From the NCBI RefSeq assembly GCF_014202935.1, contig NZ_JACHHX010000001.1, positions 186,001-250,000 of the forward strand: 64,000 nt of DNA, read 5' to 3'. Every line of letters begins with the position of its first letter. The first letter of the stretch is position 1. Both the position numbers and the translations under genes were made by a program. The notes under the pieces were generated by a model. The model was not told the origin of the DNA and made no database searches. It worked only from the letters and a program-made list of their open reading frames with translations. Below, one piece after another: positions 38,784-46,198 of the stretch. Source of the DNA: Rehaibacterium terrae. GTDB taxonomy: Bacteria; Pseudomonadota; Gammaproteobacteria; Xanthomonadales; Xanthomonadaceae.

Positions 38784-39299
38784 TCAGGCCGGCAAGCGCC
38801 AGGCGAACACCAGCGTGTCGCTGCCGTCGGCTTCCCGCCGCGTGGTCGTGCGGCGCATGCCGATCTTCTCCAGTACCCGCCGCGAGGCGGTGTTCGCCGC
38901 CGCCACGGTGGCGACGACGTGGCGCAGGCCATGGGCCGTCGCGCCGTAGCCGAGCAGGGCAGCGGCGGCCTCGGTCGCCAGTCCGCGGCCCCAGGCGCTG
39001 CGGTGCAGGGCGTACTTGAGTTCGGGCAGCGGCTGGCCGCCGGGATGCACCAGCCCGCAGAAGCCCAGGGGCCGGTCCTGGCCGCGGGCGACGACGGCGA
39101 ACATGCCGTAGCCGCGCCGGGCATAGTTGGCACGGGTGAGCGCGATCCAGCGTGCGCACTGCGCGCGGTCGAGCGGACGGCCGTCGCCGACCCAGCGCAT
39201 CGCCTCGGCATCGCCGTAGACGGCGTGCAGGGCGTCGAGGTCGGTGTCGTCGATACGGCGCAGTCCGAGCCGCAGCGTTTCCGGCAGGGGAGAGGTCAT
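38784..39299 (-). CDS. GNAT acetyltransferase, RimJ/RimL-like
   Basis: A 171-residue acetyltransferase of the Acetyltransf_3 type. The core has LRLGLRRIDDTDLDALHAV at the start, the CoA loop HRSAWGRGLATEAAAALLGY (Q/R-x-x-G-x-G/A) and NTASRRVLEKIGM, which is the conserved N-x-x-S-x-x-x-x-E-K-x-G-M signature. Typical targets are protein N-termini or small molecules. Stand-alone gene, 74 nt downstream of the ornithine cyclodeaminase stop-side region on the same strand. Confidence 0.9.
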   Translation of the reverse strand: MTSPLPETLRLGLRRIDDTDLDALHAVYGDAEAMRWVGDGRPLDRAQCARWIALTRANYARRGYGMFAVVARGQDRPLGFCGLVHPGGQPLPELKYALHRSAWGRGLATEAAAALLGYGATAHGLRHVVATVAAANTASRRVLEKIGMRRTTTRREADGSDTLVFAWRLPA

Positions 39300-39373
39300 C
39301 GCGGCGTCCCTGAGTCCGAGCCGCGATGTTGCGCGAAGACCGCCACCGCGGGAAGCGGTCGCCGGTCGCCGGA

Positions 39374-40423
39374 TCAGGCCGCCCGCCGGCGCGACCGCAC
39401 GGGTTCGGCCAGCAGGTGGCCGTACAGGTCCTTGGGATCGTCCAGCGCCGGGATCAGGCCGATGGTCTCGCCCAGGCCCAGCTCACCGGCGCAGTCGCGC
39501 AGCAGGCGCAGGGCCGAATAGTCCTCCAGCGCGAAGCCGACCGAGTCGAACACGGTGATCTCGTCGTCGCGGCGGCGGCCCGGCGCCGCGCCGGTCAGCA
39601 CCCGCCACAGCTCGGTGACGGCGAAGTCCGCCGGCATCTGCTGCAGATCGCCCTCGATGCGGGTCTGCGGCTCGAACTCGACGAACACCGACGCGCGCGC
39701 CAGCACCTCGCGATGCAGCTCGGTCTTGCCCGGGCAGTCGCCGCCGACGCCGTTGATGTGCATGCCGGGGACGAGCATGTCGGGGGTGAGGATGGTGGCG
39801 TTGGTCTTGTCGGCGGTGACGGTGGTGACGATGTCGGCGCCGCGCACCGCCCCGGCGGTGTCGGCACAGCGCAGCACGCGCAGCGCCGGGGCGGCCCCCG
39901 CCAGATGGCTGGCGAGCTTCGTCGTGGCGGCCGGGTCGACGTCGAACAGGCGCACTTCCTCGATGCCGAGCAGGTGATGGAAGGCCAGCGCCTGGAACTC
40001 GCTCTGCGCGCCGTTGCCGATCAGCGCCATCGTGCGCGCGTCCTTGCGCGCCAAGACCCGCGCCGCGAGCACCGAGGTGGCGGCGGTGCGGATGGCGGTG
40101 GTGAGGGTCAGTTCGCTGAGCAGCGTGGGCTTGCCGGTGTCCACGTCGGCGAGCACGCCGAAGGCCATCACCGTGGGCAGGCCCTCGCGGGTGTTCTTGG
40201 GGTGACCGTTGACGTACTTGAAGCTGTACTCGCGGGCATCGGACACCGGCATCAGCTCGATCACGCCCACGTCCGAATGCGAGGCCAGCCGCGCGCACTT
40301 CTCGAACTCCGGCCAGCGGCGGAAGTCGGCGTCGATGTAGTCGACCATGCGCGCAAGCACGTGCGGCAGGCCGAGCGTGGCGACGATGCGGGCGATGTCG
40401 CGGGTGGTGAGCAGGGTGGTCAT
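39374..40423 (-). CDS. Ornithine cyclodeaminase family protein
   Basis: A 349-residue NAD-dependent enzyme of the ornithine cyclodeaminase/mu-crystallin family. Likely reaction is ornithine to proline plus ammonia. Family blocks are KYVNGHPKNTREGLPTVMAF, TAIRTAATSVLAARVLAR and the Rossmann motif ALIGNGAQSEFQ. GVGGDCPGKTELHREVL contains the catalytic Asp found in true ornithine cyclodeaminases, supporting that call over alanine dehydrogenase-like members. GAGGAC lies upstream of the ATG. Divergent from an Lrp-type regulator that probably controls it. Confidence 0.9.
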   Translation of the reverse strand: MTTLLTTRDIARIVATLGLPHVLARMVDYIDADFRRWPEFEKCARLASHSDVGVIELMPVSDAREYSFKYVNGHPKNTREGLPTVMAFGVLADVDTGKPTLLSELTLTTAIRTAATSVLAARVLARKDARTMALIGNGAQSEFQALAFHHLLGIEEVRLFDVDPAATTKLASHLAGAAPALRVLRCADTAGAVRGADIVTTVTADKTNATILTPDMLVPGMHINGVGGDCPGKTELHREVLARASVFVEFEPQTRIEGDLQQMPADFAVTELWRVLTGAAPGRRRDDEITVFDSVGFALEDYSALRLLRDCAGELGLGETIGLIPALDDPKDLYGHLLAEPVRSRRRAA

Positions 40424-40567
40424 CGGTGTCCTCGGACGCATGGGGGCGCGGGCGGTTGCGCCGTCGATTCCATTGTCCGCAGGCGGCCGTCAGCGCAAAA
40501 CAGCAAAAATGCGCGTAAATGGGCAGATGCGTGGCATTTCGGCAGTTGTCGATGGCAGTATGCGCAA
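40424..40567. promoter_or_regulatory. Divergent control region of ornithine cyclodeaminase and lrp-type regulator
   Basis: This 144-nt spacer is notably richer in A/T than its surroundings (for example GCGCAAAACAGCAAAAATGC at 40492-40511). It contains an inverted AATGC...GCATT pair (40509-40513 and 40534-40538) around a TGCG/CGTAAATG core, and ATGCGCAAATG recurs at the regulator start. Such dyads are plausible Lrp/AsnC operators; no site has been verified. Confidence 0.5.
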
Positions 40568-40987
40568 ATGGACGCCCTCGACCAGCAACTGATCGCCAAG
40601 CTGCGCCACGACGCGCGCGCCTCGATCGCCGAACTCGCCCAGGCGCTGAAGGTCTCGCGCGGCACCATCACCAATCGCATCGCCAGGCTCGAGCGCGAGG
40701 GTGTGATCGTCGGCTACACGGTGAGGCTGCGGCCCGATTCGGCGCCGGACGAGATCCGGGCCTGGACCAGCATCGCCGTCGAGGGCAACCAGCAGACGGT
40801 GATCCGCGCGCTGCTCGGCGAGCCCGGCGTGGCGGCGCTGCACGACACCAACGGCCGCTGGGACCTGCTGGCGGAACTGCGCGTGGGCAACCTGACGGAA
40901 CTCTCGGCGGCGCTGGAGCGCATCCGCCGCATCAAGGGCGTCAGCGCCACCGAGACCAGCATCCATCTGCAGACGCTGCGCGCTTGA
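40568..40987 (+). CDS. Lrp/AsnC family transcriptional regulator
   Basis: A 139-residue regulator. The N-terminal wHTH (MDALDQQLIAKLRHDARASI, then the recognition helix LKVSRGTITNRIARLE) is followed by the RAM effector-binding domain (about 62-135). Divergent position next to ornithine cyclodeaminase suggests amino-acid-responsive control of that gene, with ornithine, arginine or proline as likely effectors (inference). The start is ATG 40568. Confidence 0.93.
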   Translation: MDALDQQLIAKLRHDARASIAELAQALKVSRGTITNRIARLEREGVIVGYTVRLRPDSAPDEIRAWTSIAVEGNQQTVIRALLGEPGVAALHDTNGRWDLLAELRVGNLTELSAALERIRRIKGVSATETSIHLQTLRA

Positions 40988-41000
40988 ATGCCGCGGCGGC

Positions 41001-41498
41001 TCACTCGGCCGCGGCGCGCAGTGCGGCCAGGTCCGGCTTCTTCATCGACAGCAGCGCCTGCATGACCTTGCCGGCCTTGCCCGAGTCTCCCCGACCGAGC
41101 AGCGCCGGCAGCTCGCGCGGAACGATCTGCCACGACAGCCCGTAGCGGTCCTTCAGCCAGCCGCACTGTTGCGCGCGCGGGTCGCCGCCTTCGGACAAAC
41201 GATCCCAGTAGCGATCGATCTCTTCCTGCGTATCGCAATGGACGACGAACGACACCGCCTCGGTGAACGCGAAATGTGGTCCACCGTTGAGTGCGGTGAA
41301 ACGCTGGCCGTCGAGCTCGAAATCGACCGTCATCGCCGCCCCCTCCGGCCGCCCGGAAGCCTGCGCGCTGGCCTGGTCGTAGCGGGCGACACTGCGGATG
41401 CGCGAGTTGTCGAAGATCGAAACGTAGAACTCCGCGGCCTCTTCGGCCTGGGCGTCGAACCAGAGGAAGGGCGTGATGCGCTGGAAGCGGGTGGCCAT
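41001..41498 (-). CDS. VOC family protein (PhnB/3-demethylubiquinone methyltransferase-like)
   Basis: A 165-residue protein with the paired beta-alpha-beta-beta-beta fold of the glyoxalase/dioxygenase superfamily. RITPFLWFDAQAEEAAEFYV at the N-terminus and GWLKDRYGLSWQIVPRELPA near the end are the characteristic blocks of the PhnB-like subgroup. No enzymatic function is established for these proteins. Convergent with the Lrp gene (13 nt apart). Confidence 0.9.
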   Translation of the reverse strand: MATRFQRITPFLWFDAQAEEAAEFYVSIFDNSRIRSVARYDQASAQASGRPEGAAMTVDFELDGQRFTALNGGPHFAFTEAVSFVVHCDTQEEIDRYWDRLSEGGDPRAQQCGWLKDRYGLSWQIVPRELPALLGRGDSGKAGKVMQALLSMKKPDLAALRAAAE

Positions 41499-41594
41499 GT
41501 CGTTCTCCGGGCGTGGGGGATGGCACGGTGCCGGCGCGAGTGCGGCATTCGTGTGTACGACGAACCGGAGCGGCGGAAATCGACAGCGGTGCAG

Positions 41595-43997
41595 CTACTC
41601 GCTGGCCTCGCCGCCGTCGCGCGCGGCCAGCGCGACGGCCGACACCGGTCCCAGCCATCGGTCGGTCCAGTCGAGCAGCTCGCGCACGACCTCGGTGTAG
41701 CCGGGTGGCAGGTGGCCCCACGGCAACGCCACGTGGCGCTTGTACGCGTCGGGCGTGCCGAGCAGCTCGAAGAATGGCCTCTGCGACTGCTCATAGGGGA
41801 AATTGAAATCGTCGCGGCCCGAGATCAGGAGTACCGGAAGAGTGACCCGCGGCAGGTAGTTGTGCAGCGCCACTTCCGGCGGCAGCGGCGCGGCGCTGAG
41901 CCCGGCCGACATGATCATCGCCATCCGGAAGCGATCCTCGACGGCGAGCACGAACGGCGCGCGCCAGCCTCCGTAGCTCAGGCCGTGGAAGGCGAGCCGG
42001 TCGTTGTCGATGTCGTCGCGGCTGGCGAGGTAGTCCAGCGTGCGGCGAAGATCCTTGACCTGCTGCACCAGCAGGCTGCGCGCGGCGAGCGGTCCCGGCG
42101 GCATCTGCACGCGCCGCTCGAACGTGCCGCGATAGACCGGGTACGCCACCGCGCGGCCGCTGCGCAGAAACGGCTCGACCTGCAGCAGGCCGGCCTCGCG
42201 GCTGTCGGCCAGCATCAGCGCGTCGCCGCCCGGAAAATGGACGACGGTCTGGTACGGCGGCTGGCTGCGCCGGGGCAGGAGCAGCTGCAGGATGACGCGC
42301 TCGCCCGGATAGCCGGCACTGAAGCTCACCCGCTCGCGCCGCCAGGCATGGTGGCTGTCGTCGATTTCCTCGACCACGGCGTCCAGCGGCGCCGGGTCGT
42401 AGTCGAACATGCGGGCGAAGTGACCGAAGGTGATGTCGTCGACCGGCGGCGCGAGTTCCCGGGTCGGGAACAGCACTTCGGCGAGCAGGCCCTCGTCGAC
42501 GGGGGTGGCCTGCTTCACCAGCCGGAAGCCGAAGCCCGGGCGGCGTTCGAGTGCGGGCTGGGCGTCGAAATCGCGGAACTGGTAGGCGTTGTCGGCCCAG
42601 CCGCCGCCGAGGATGTGGCGACGCTCGCCGGCGGGGTTGGCGCACCATTCGGCGACGTTGCCGGCCATGTCGTAGGTGCCGTACGGGCCGAGGCCGCCGA
42701 GGCTGCCGCGCGGCACGGTACCGCGGCCGGCGAAGTTGCTGGCGGCGAGGATGTCGGAAAAGTTCGCCACCTGCGCGATACCCAGGCCGGCGGCGCGCCA
42801 CCAGTGGAACACCGTCGGCAGCGATTTGCCGGCCCACTCGGCGTAGGCGGCGGCCTCGTACCAGCTCACGCCGGCGACCGGATGGTCGCCTTCGCCTTCG
42901 GGAAAGGTGCCGAGCGCCCAAGTGGCCGGACCGGGCAGGCCGGTGCTGTCGACCAGGCGGGCGATCAGCTCCTCCCACGCCAGCTCGCGGCCGTCCTCGA
43001 TCGCCGGATGGCGCCAGAATTCCGGGCGCCGGTAGCCGCCATCCTCGACGAAGCGCAGATAGTCGCGGTTGCTGACTTCGTGGCGGTCGATCCAGAAATC
43101 CGGCAGTTCGGCGGGGACGAGCAGGTAGCGCACCGGCCCGGCGGGGACGAACACCATGTCCTCGGGCGCCTCGTCCGCGGCGTGCAGGCGGAAGGCATCA
43201 GGGGCGGGCAACACGCTCGGCGCGACCTCGATCGGCGCATGGTCCGCCAAGTCGACCCGGAAGCGCAGCATGGTCAGCGGCAGGCGTACGTCGTGCAGCG
43301 GCGTGCGGCCCAGCGCGAGCCAGTCGGCTTCGTCGCGGTAGCCGCGCACGGCGACCGTCGCGCCCTCCGGTTCGCTGGTCAGCGTGACCGGCAGGCTGAC
43401 ATCGAGCCAGAGCTGCTCCAGTACCGGATCGTCCGGCGCACGCTGGCGCGCGGCATGGGCCAGGCGCCAGGCGGCGACCAGGTCGGTTTCGATCAGGCGA
43501 CGGATCTCCGGGATCGTCTCCACGTGCAGCCAGCGCCAATGCGCGTCACGTTGCCACCAGTGCGCGGACGACAGCAAGGCCGCGATGACGATGCCCACCA
43601 CTGCGGGCAATCGCCAGCGCGGCCGTTGTGCCGTCGGTTCCGATATCCCCGGCGTCGTGCCGGCCGCCGCGGATGGCGTCCCGGGGTCGATCCGTTCCAC
43701 CGCGCAGACCATCCGGTAGCCGCGCCGATGCAGGGTCTCGATGTAGCGCGGGGCGTGCGCGTCGTCGCCGAGTGCGTGGCGCAGCTCGCTGATGGTCTGC
43801 GGCAGCACGTTGGGCGACAGCGCGTCGTGGCCCCAGACGGCGTCGAGCAGGGTGTCGCGGTCGAGCAGTTCGGGGGCGTGCTCGAGCAGTACCTCAGCCA
43901 GTCGGAACGCCTGCCGGCGCAGCGCGACCGGACCCTCCGGTCCGGTCAGGCTGCCGGTCCGTGGATCGAGGACGAAATCGCCGAAGCGAAAGGCCAT
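41595..43997 (-). CDS. Membrane CadC-like wHTH / PEGA / FGE-sulfatase / alpha-beta hydrolase fusion
   Basis: An 800-residue multidomain protein. Residues 5-98 are an OmpR/CadC-type winged helix (LPQTISELRHALGDDAHAPR, TLHRRGYRM); 129-147 a single membrane helix; about 195-260 a PEGA-like beta domain (TSEPEGATVAVRGY). Residues about 279-495 are a formylglycine-generating-enzyme (SUMF1) domain (HPVAGVSWYEAAAYAEWAGK, MAGNVAEWCANP, GGGWADN). Residues about 550-785 are an alpha/beta hydrolase with Ser674 in HGLSYGGWR, Asp729 or Asp730 in ISGRDD and His762 in PWGHLPP. Similar FGE-hydrolase modules occur behind Ser/Thr kinase domains in this bacterial group; here a DNA-binding domain takes the kinase's place. 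It is divergent from a secreted protein gene, the likely target. Start ATG 43997. Confidence 0.88.
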   Translation of the reverse strand: MAFRFGDFVLDPRTGSLTGPEGPVALRRQAFRLAEVLLEHAPELLDRDTLLDAVWGHDALSPNVLPQTISELRHALGDDAHAPRYIETLHRRGYRMVCAVERIDPGTPSAAAGTTPGISEPTAQRPRWRLPAVVGIVIAALLSSAHWWQRDAHWRWLHVETIPEIRRLIETDLVAAWRLAHAARQRAPDDPVLEQLWLDVSLPVTLTSEPEGATVAVRGYRDEADWLALGRTPLHDVRLPLTMLRFRVDLADHAPIEVAPSVLPAPDAFRLHAADEAPEDMVFVPAGPVRYLLVPAELPDFWIDRHEVSNRDYLRFVEDGGYRRPEFWRHPAIEDGRELAWEELIARLVDSTGLPGPATWALGTFPEGEGDHPVAGVSWYEAAAYAEWAGKSLPTVFHWWRAAGLGIAQVANFSDILAASNFAGRGTVPRGSLGGLGPYGTYDMAGNVAEWCANPAGERRHILGGGWADNAYQFRDFDAQPALERRPGFGFRLVKQATPVDEGLLAEVLFPTRELAPPVDDITFGHFARMFDYDPAPLDAVVEEIDDSHHAWRRERVSFSAGYPGERVILQLLLPRRSQPPYQTVVHFPGGDALMLADSREAGLLQVEPFLRSGRAVAYPVYRGTFERRVQMPPGPLAARSLLVQQVKDLRRTLDYLASRDDIDNDRLAFHGLSYGGWRAPFVLAVEDRFRMAMIMSAGLSAAPLPPEVALHNYLPRVTLPVLLISGRDDFNFPYEQSQRPFFELLGTPDAYKRHVALPWGHLPPGYTEVVRELLDWTDRWLGPVSAVALAARDGGEASE

Positions 43998-44177
43998 GCG
44001 GCCAAGGCTGGCACGTCGGTCGCCGCCGGGCAACTCGCCGGACCATGCCAAGCGCCTGATCCGGAGCGGAATTTGATGACTTCTTGAGGATTCGCGGAAG
44101 TCTCGCGGCAGCCCGCCGCGCAGCATCGGGAGCGGGCCTGCTCCGCCCGACCGACATTCCTCGACAGGGAGAACGAC

Positions 44178-44807
44178 ATGAAATCCGCCATCGACAATCC
44201 GACCCGTGCACCAGCCTGCCGGCCGTCAACGAAGTTCGCGTCCGTGCTGTGCTGCCTGTTCGGCGGCGCGCTGGCCGCCGGCGCGGCTGGCGCCCATTCC
44301 AGCGGGAGCGATGCGTTGCCCAAACACTGCGGTGTGGTTGCCGCAGCCAAGCCGGGCGGCTCCCTGCCGCCGGCGTGCCGGCAGGACGAAGTCGCCAGGC
44401 AGCTCGACATGCTGCGTCGCGCCGTCTCGCCGTTCTTCAGCTTCGACACGGCCGTGGCCGCCGGCTGGGATGTTCCGCTGAGCGGCTGCGTCGAGTCGCC
44501 GATGGGCGGCATGGGCTATCACTACGGCAAGCTCGACCAGCTCGGCAACGGCACGCTTTCGCTGCTGCGGCCCGAAGCGCTGCTGTATGCGCCCACCGCC
44601 GACGGCTCGATGGAGTTCCTCGGCGTCGAATACATCATCCCGGCGCCGCTGTGGCCGCACGCCGAACCGCCGCAGTTCCTCGGCCAGCACCTGCACTACA
44701 ACCCGCACCAGGACATATGGGCGCTGCACGTGTGGGTCGGCCGCGACAACCCCAGCGGCATCTTCGCCGACTGGAATCCGGAAGTGACCTGCGAGTTCGC
44801 ACAGTAA
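44178..44807 (+). CDS. Secreted protein of unknown function
   Basis: A 209-residue protein with a signal peptide (long n-region, hydrophobic core FASVLCCLFGGALAAGAAGA, cleavage near AGA-HSS). The mature part has cysteines at the ends and a C-terminal block HYNPHQDIWALHVWVGRDNP plus GIFADWNPEVTC that looks conserved, with His and Trp residues suggesting metal or ligand binding. I do not recognise a named family. CAGGGAGAA lies just before the ATG. It is divergent from the wHTH-FGE-hydrolase gene (180 nt apart), which may regulate it. Confidence 0.78.
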   Translation: MKSAIDNPTRAPACRPSTKFASVLCCLFGGALAAGAAGAHSSGSDALPKHCGVVAAAKPGGSLPPACRQDEVARQLDMLRRAVSPFFSFDTAVAAGWDVPLSGCVESPMGGMGYHYGKLDQLGNGTLSLLRPEALLYAPTADGSMEFLGVEYIIPAPLWPHAEPPQFLGQHLHYNPHQDIWALHVWVGRDNPSGIFADWNPEVTCEFAQ

Positions 44808-44930
44808 CCCGGCAGGCACCGCGCTCCTGCCCGCGCGCAGCGCGGGCCGGGCGGGGCGGGGGACGGGGGTTGTCGACCCGTCCCCTTTCCTTGTCGGAGC
44901 GCCGCGAACGCACGCAGCGGCAGCCGCCGC

Positions 44931-45200
44931 TACCCCAACACCGCTGCCGTGTCGGTGAGCGTCGCGTGGGTGAAATCTGTGGCGCAGTGAAAACTGGTCG
45001 AATCGGTGGTGGACACCCCGCAGACCGCGACGGCGGTATTCCGCCTGGCCGGTGCCGGCAAGATTCGCTTCCAGACCCAGGCCGGCGGCAGCTTCGACGA
45101 GCAGTGGCCGTACGGCGAATGGCTGGAGCCGGAAGGCGCCGACAACGCCGCCCTGTTCGACGTGTGGGCGGTGACGGATCGATTTCTGCGTGTTTCCCCC
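44931..45200 (+). pseudogene. Remnant of a protein gene (possibly phage structural)
   Basis: Within the 446-nt gap 44808-45253 one frame reads YPNTAAVSVSVAWVKSVAQ, a TGA at 44988, then KLVESVVDTPQTATAVFRLA and GEWLEPEGADNAALFDVWAV. Both sides of the stop are in the same frame and have protein-like composition. The style resembles tail or capsid decoration proteins of phage, but I cannot name a family. No start codon or other phage gene is nearby, so I read it as a degraded fragment; the last part runs into the next gene's leader. Confidence 0.45.
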
Positions 45201-45253
45201 CTGCGCGCCGGCTGCGCTAGGCTTTGCGCCCCGTGTGGCATGACGAAAGCGCG

Positions 45254-46078
45254 ATGGCGGACAAGCAGTCGAGCGGTTGGCGGCATTGGCTGGATGTGTT
45301 GGCGCGACGCCTGCACGGCCGTCGCACGGACGACGCGCCGCCGCACCTGCGCAAGCCCTTCATCCGCCGCGGTTGGCGCTACACCTCGCTGCAGTTCACC
45401 GCCGGCGAAGCGCAGAGCCGGATGCTCACCCGCCGGCCGGACGTGCTGCTGATCGACTACACGCGGACGATGATGGCGGCCCTGCTGTGGCAGCCGCGGC
45501 CGCGTCGGGTCGGCATGGTCGGGCTGGGCGGCGGTTCGCAGGCGAAGTTCTGCTACCGCCACCTGCCCGAGGCGCGGATCGAGGTGGTGGAGATCAATCC
45601 GCACGTGGTCGCGCTGCGGCGGGAGTTTCGTATTCCCGACGACGATGCGCGTTTCGTCGTGGTGCTGGACGACGGCGCGCGCTTCGTCGCCGCGCGGCCG
45701 GGCCGCTACGACCTGCTGCTGGTGGACGGCTACGACGAGACCGGCATTCCCGAGGCACTCTCGTCGCAACGTTTCTACGACGATTGCCGCGATGCACTGG
45801 CCGATGGCGGCGTGGCGGCGTTCAACCTGTACGGTGACGATGTCGAGCGCCATCTCGACCGCCTGCGCCGCAGCTTCGGCGAGCGGCTGCTGGTGGTCGG
45901 CGAGCGGGCGATGAGCAACCGGGTGGCGTTCGGCTGGCGCGGCGATCCGTTGCCCGCGCCCCCGTTCGGCCTGCCGACGCTGCTGGGCCGGCTGCCGGTC
46001 GGCGTGCGTGCCGAGCTGATGCCGGTGTTCGAGCGGGTTGGCGCGGCGCTGCTCGCCCAGACGGCGCAGCAGCGCTGA
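45254..46078 (+). CDS. Spermidine synthase-like protein
   Basis: A 274-residue protein with the spermidine/spermine synthase methyltransferase fold. The S-adenosyl motif is MVGLGGGSQAKFCYRHLPEA, followed by IEVVEINPHVV and LLLVDGYDETGIP. True spermidine synthases carry a Y/D gate pair and N-terminal tetramerisation strands that are not obvious here, so polyamine synthesis is uncertain. The start is taken at ATG 45254 (MADKQSSGWRHW); an in-frame upstream codon at 45224 is possible. Confidence 0.82.
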   Translation: MADKQSSGWRHWLDVLARRLHGRRTDDAPPHLRKPFIRRGWRYTSLQFTAGEAQSRMLTRRPDVLLIDYTRTMMAALLWQPRPRRVGMVGLGGGSQAKFCYRHLPEARIEVVEINPHVVALRREFRIPDDDARFVVVLDDGARFVAARPGRYDLLLVDGYDETGIPEALSSQRFYDDCRDALADGGVAAFNLYGDDVERHLDRLRRSFGERLLVVGERAMSNRVAFGWRGDPLPAPPFGLPTLLGRLPVGVRAELMPVFERVGAALLAQTAQQR

Positions 46079-46198
46079 AGTCGCCAGTGGCCGCCGGGTT
46101 CCCGCCCGGGCGGACGCCGCGCACCCCCCCTGCGTGCGGAACGCCCGCAGGGATGGCGTTAGTCTGTAGCCACGCCCGGTCGAGGTGGAGGGGTGAGC

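Noticed and set aside
36365-39211. A 948-codon minus-strand open frame over the FapA-like gene
   Set aside because: It is antisense to a protein with clear beta-helix repeats and spans two intergenic regions; composition is Arg/Pro/Ala-rich noise.
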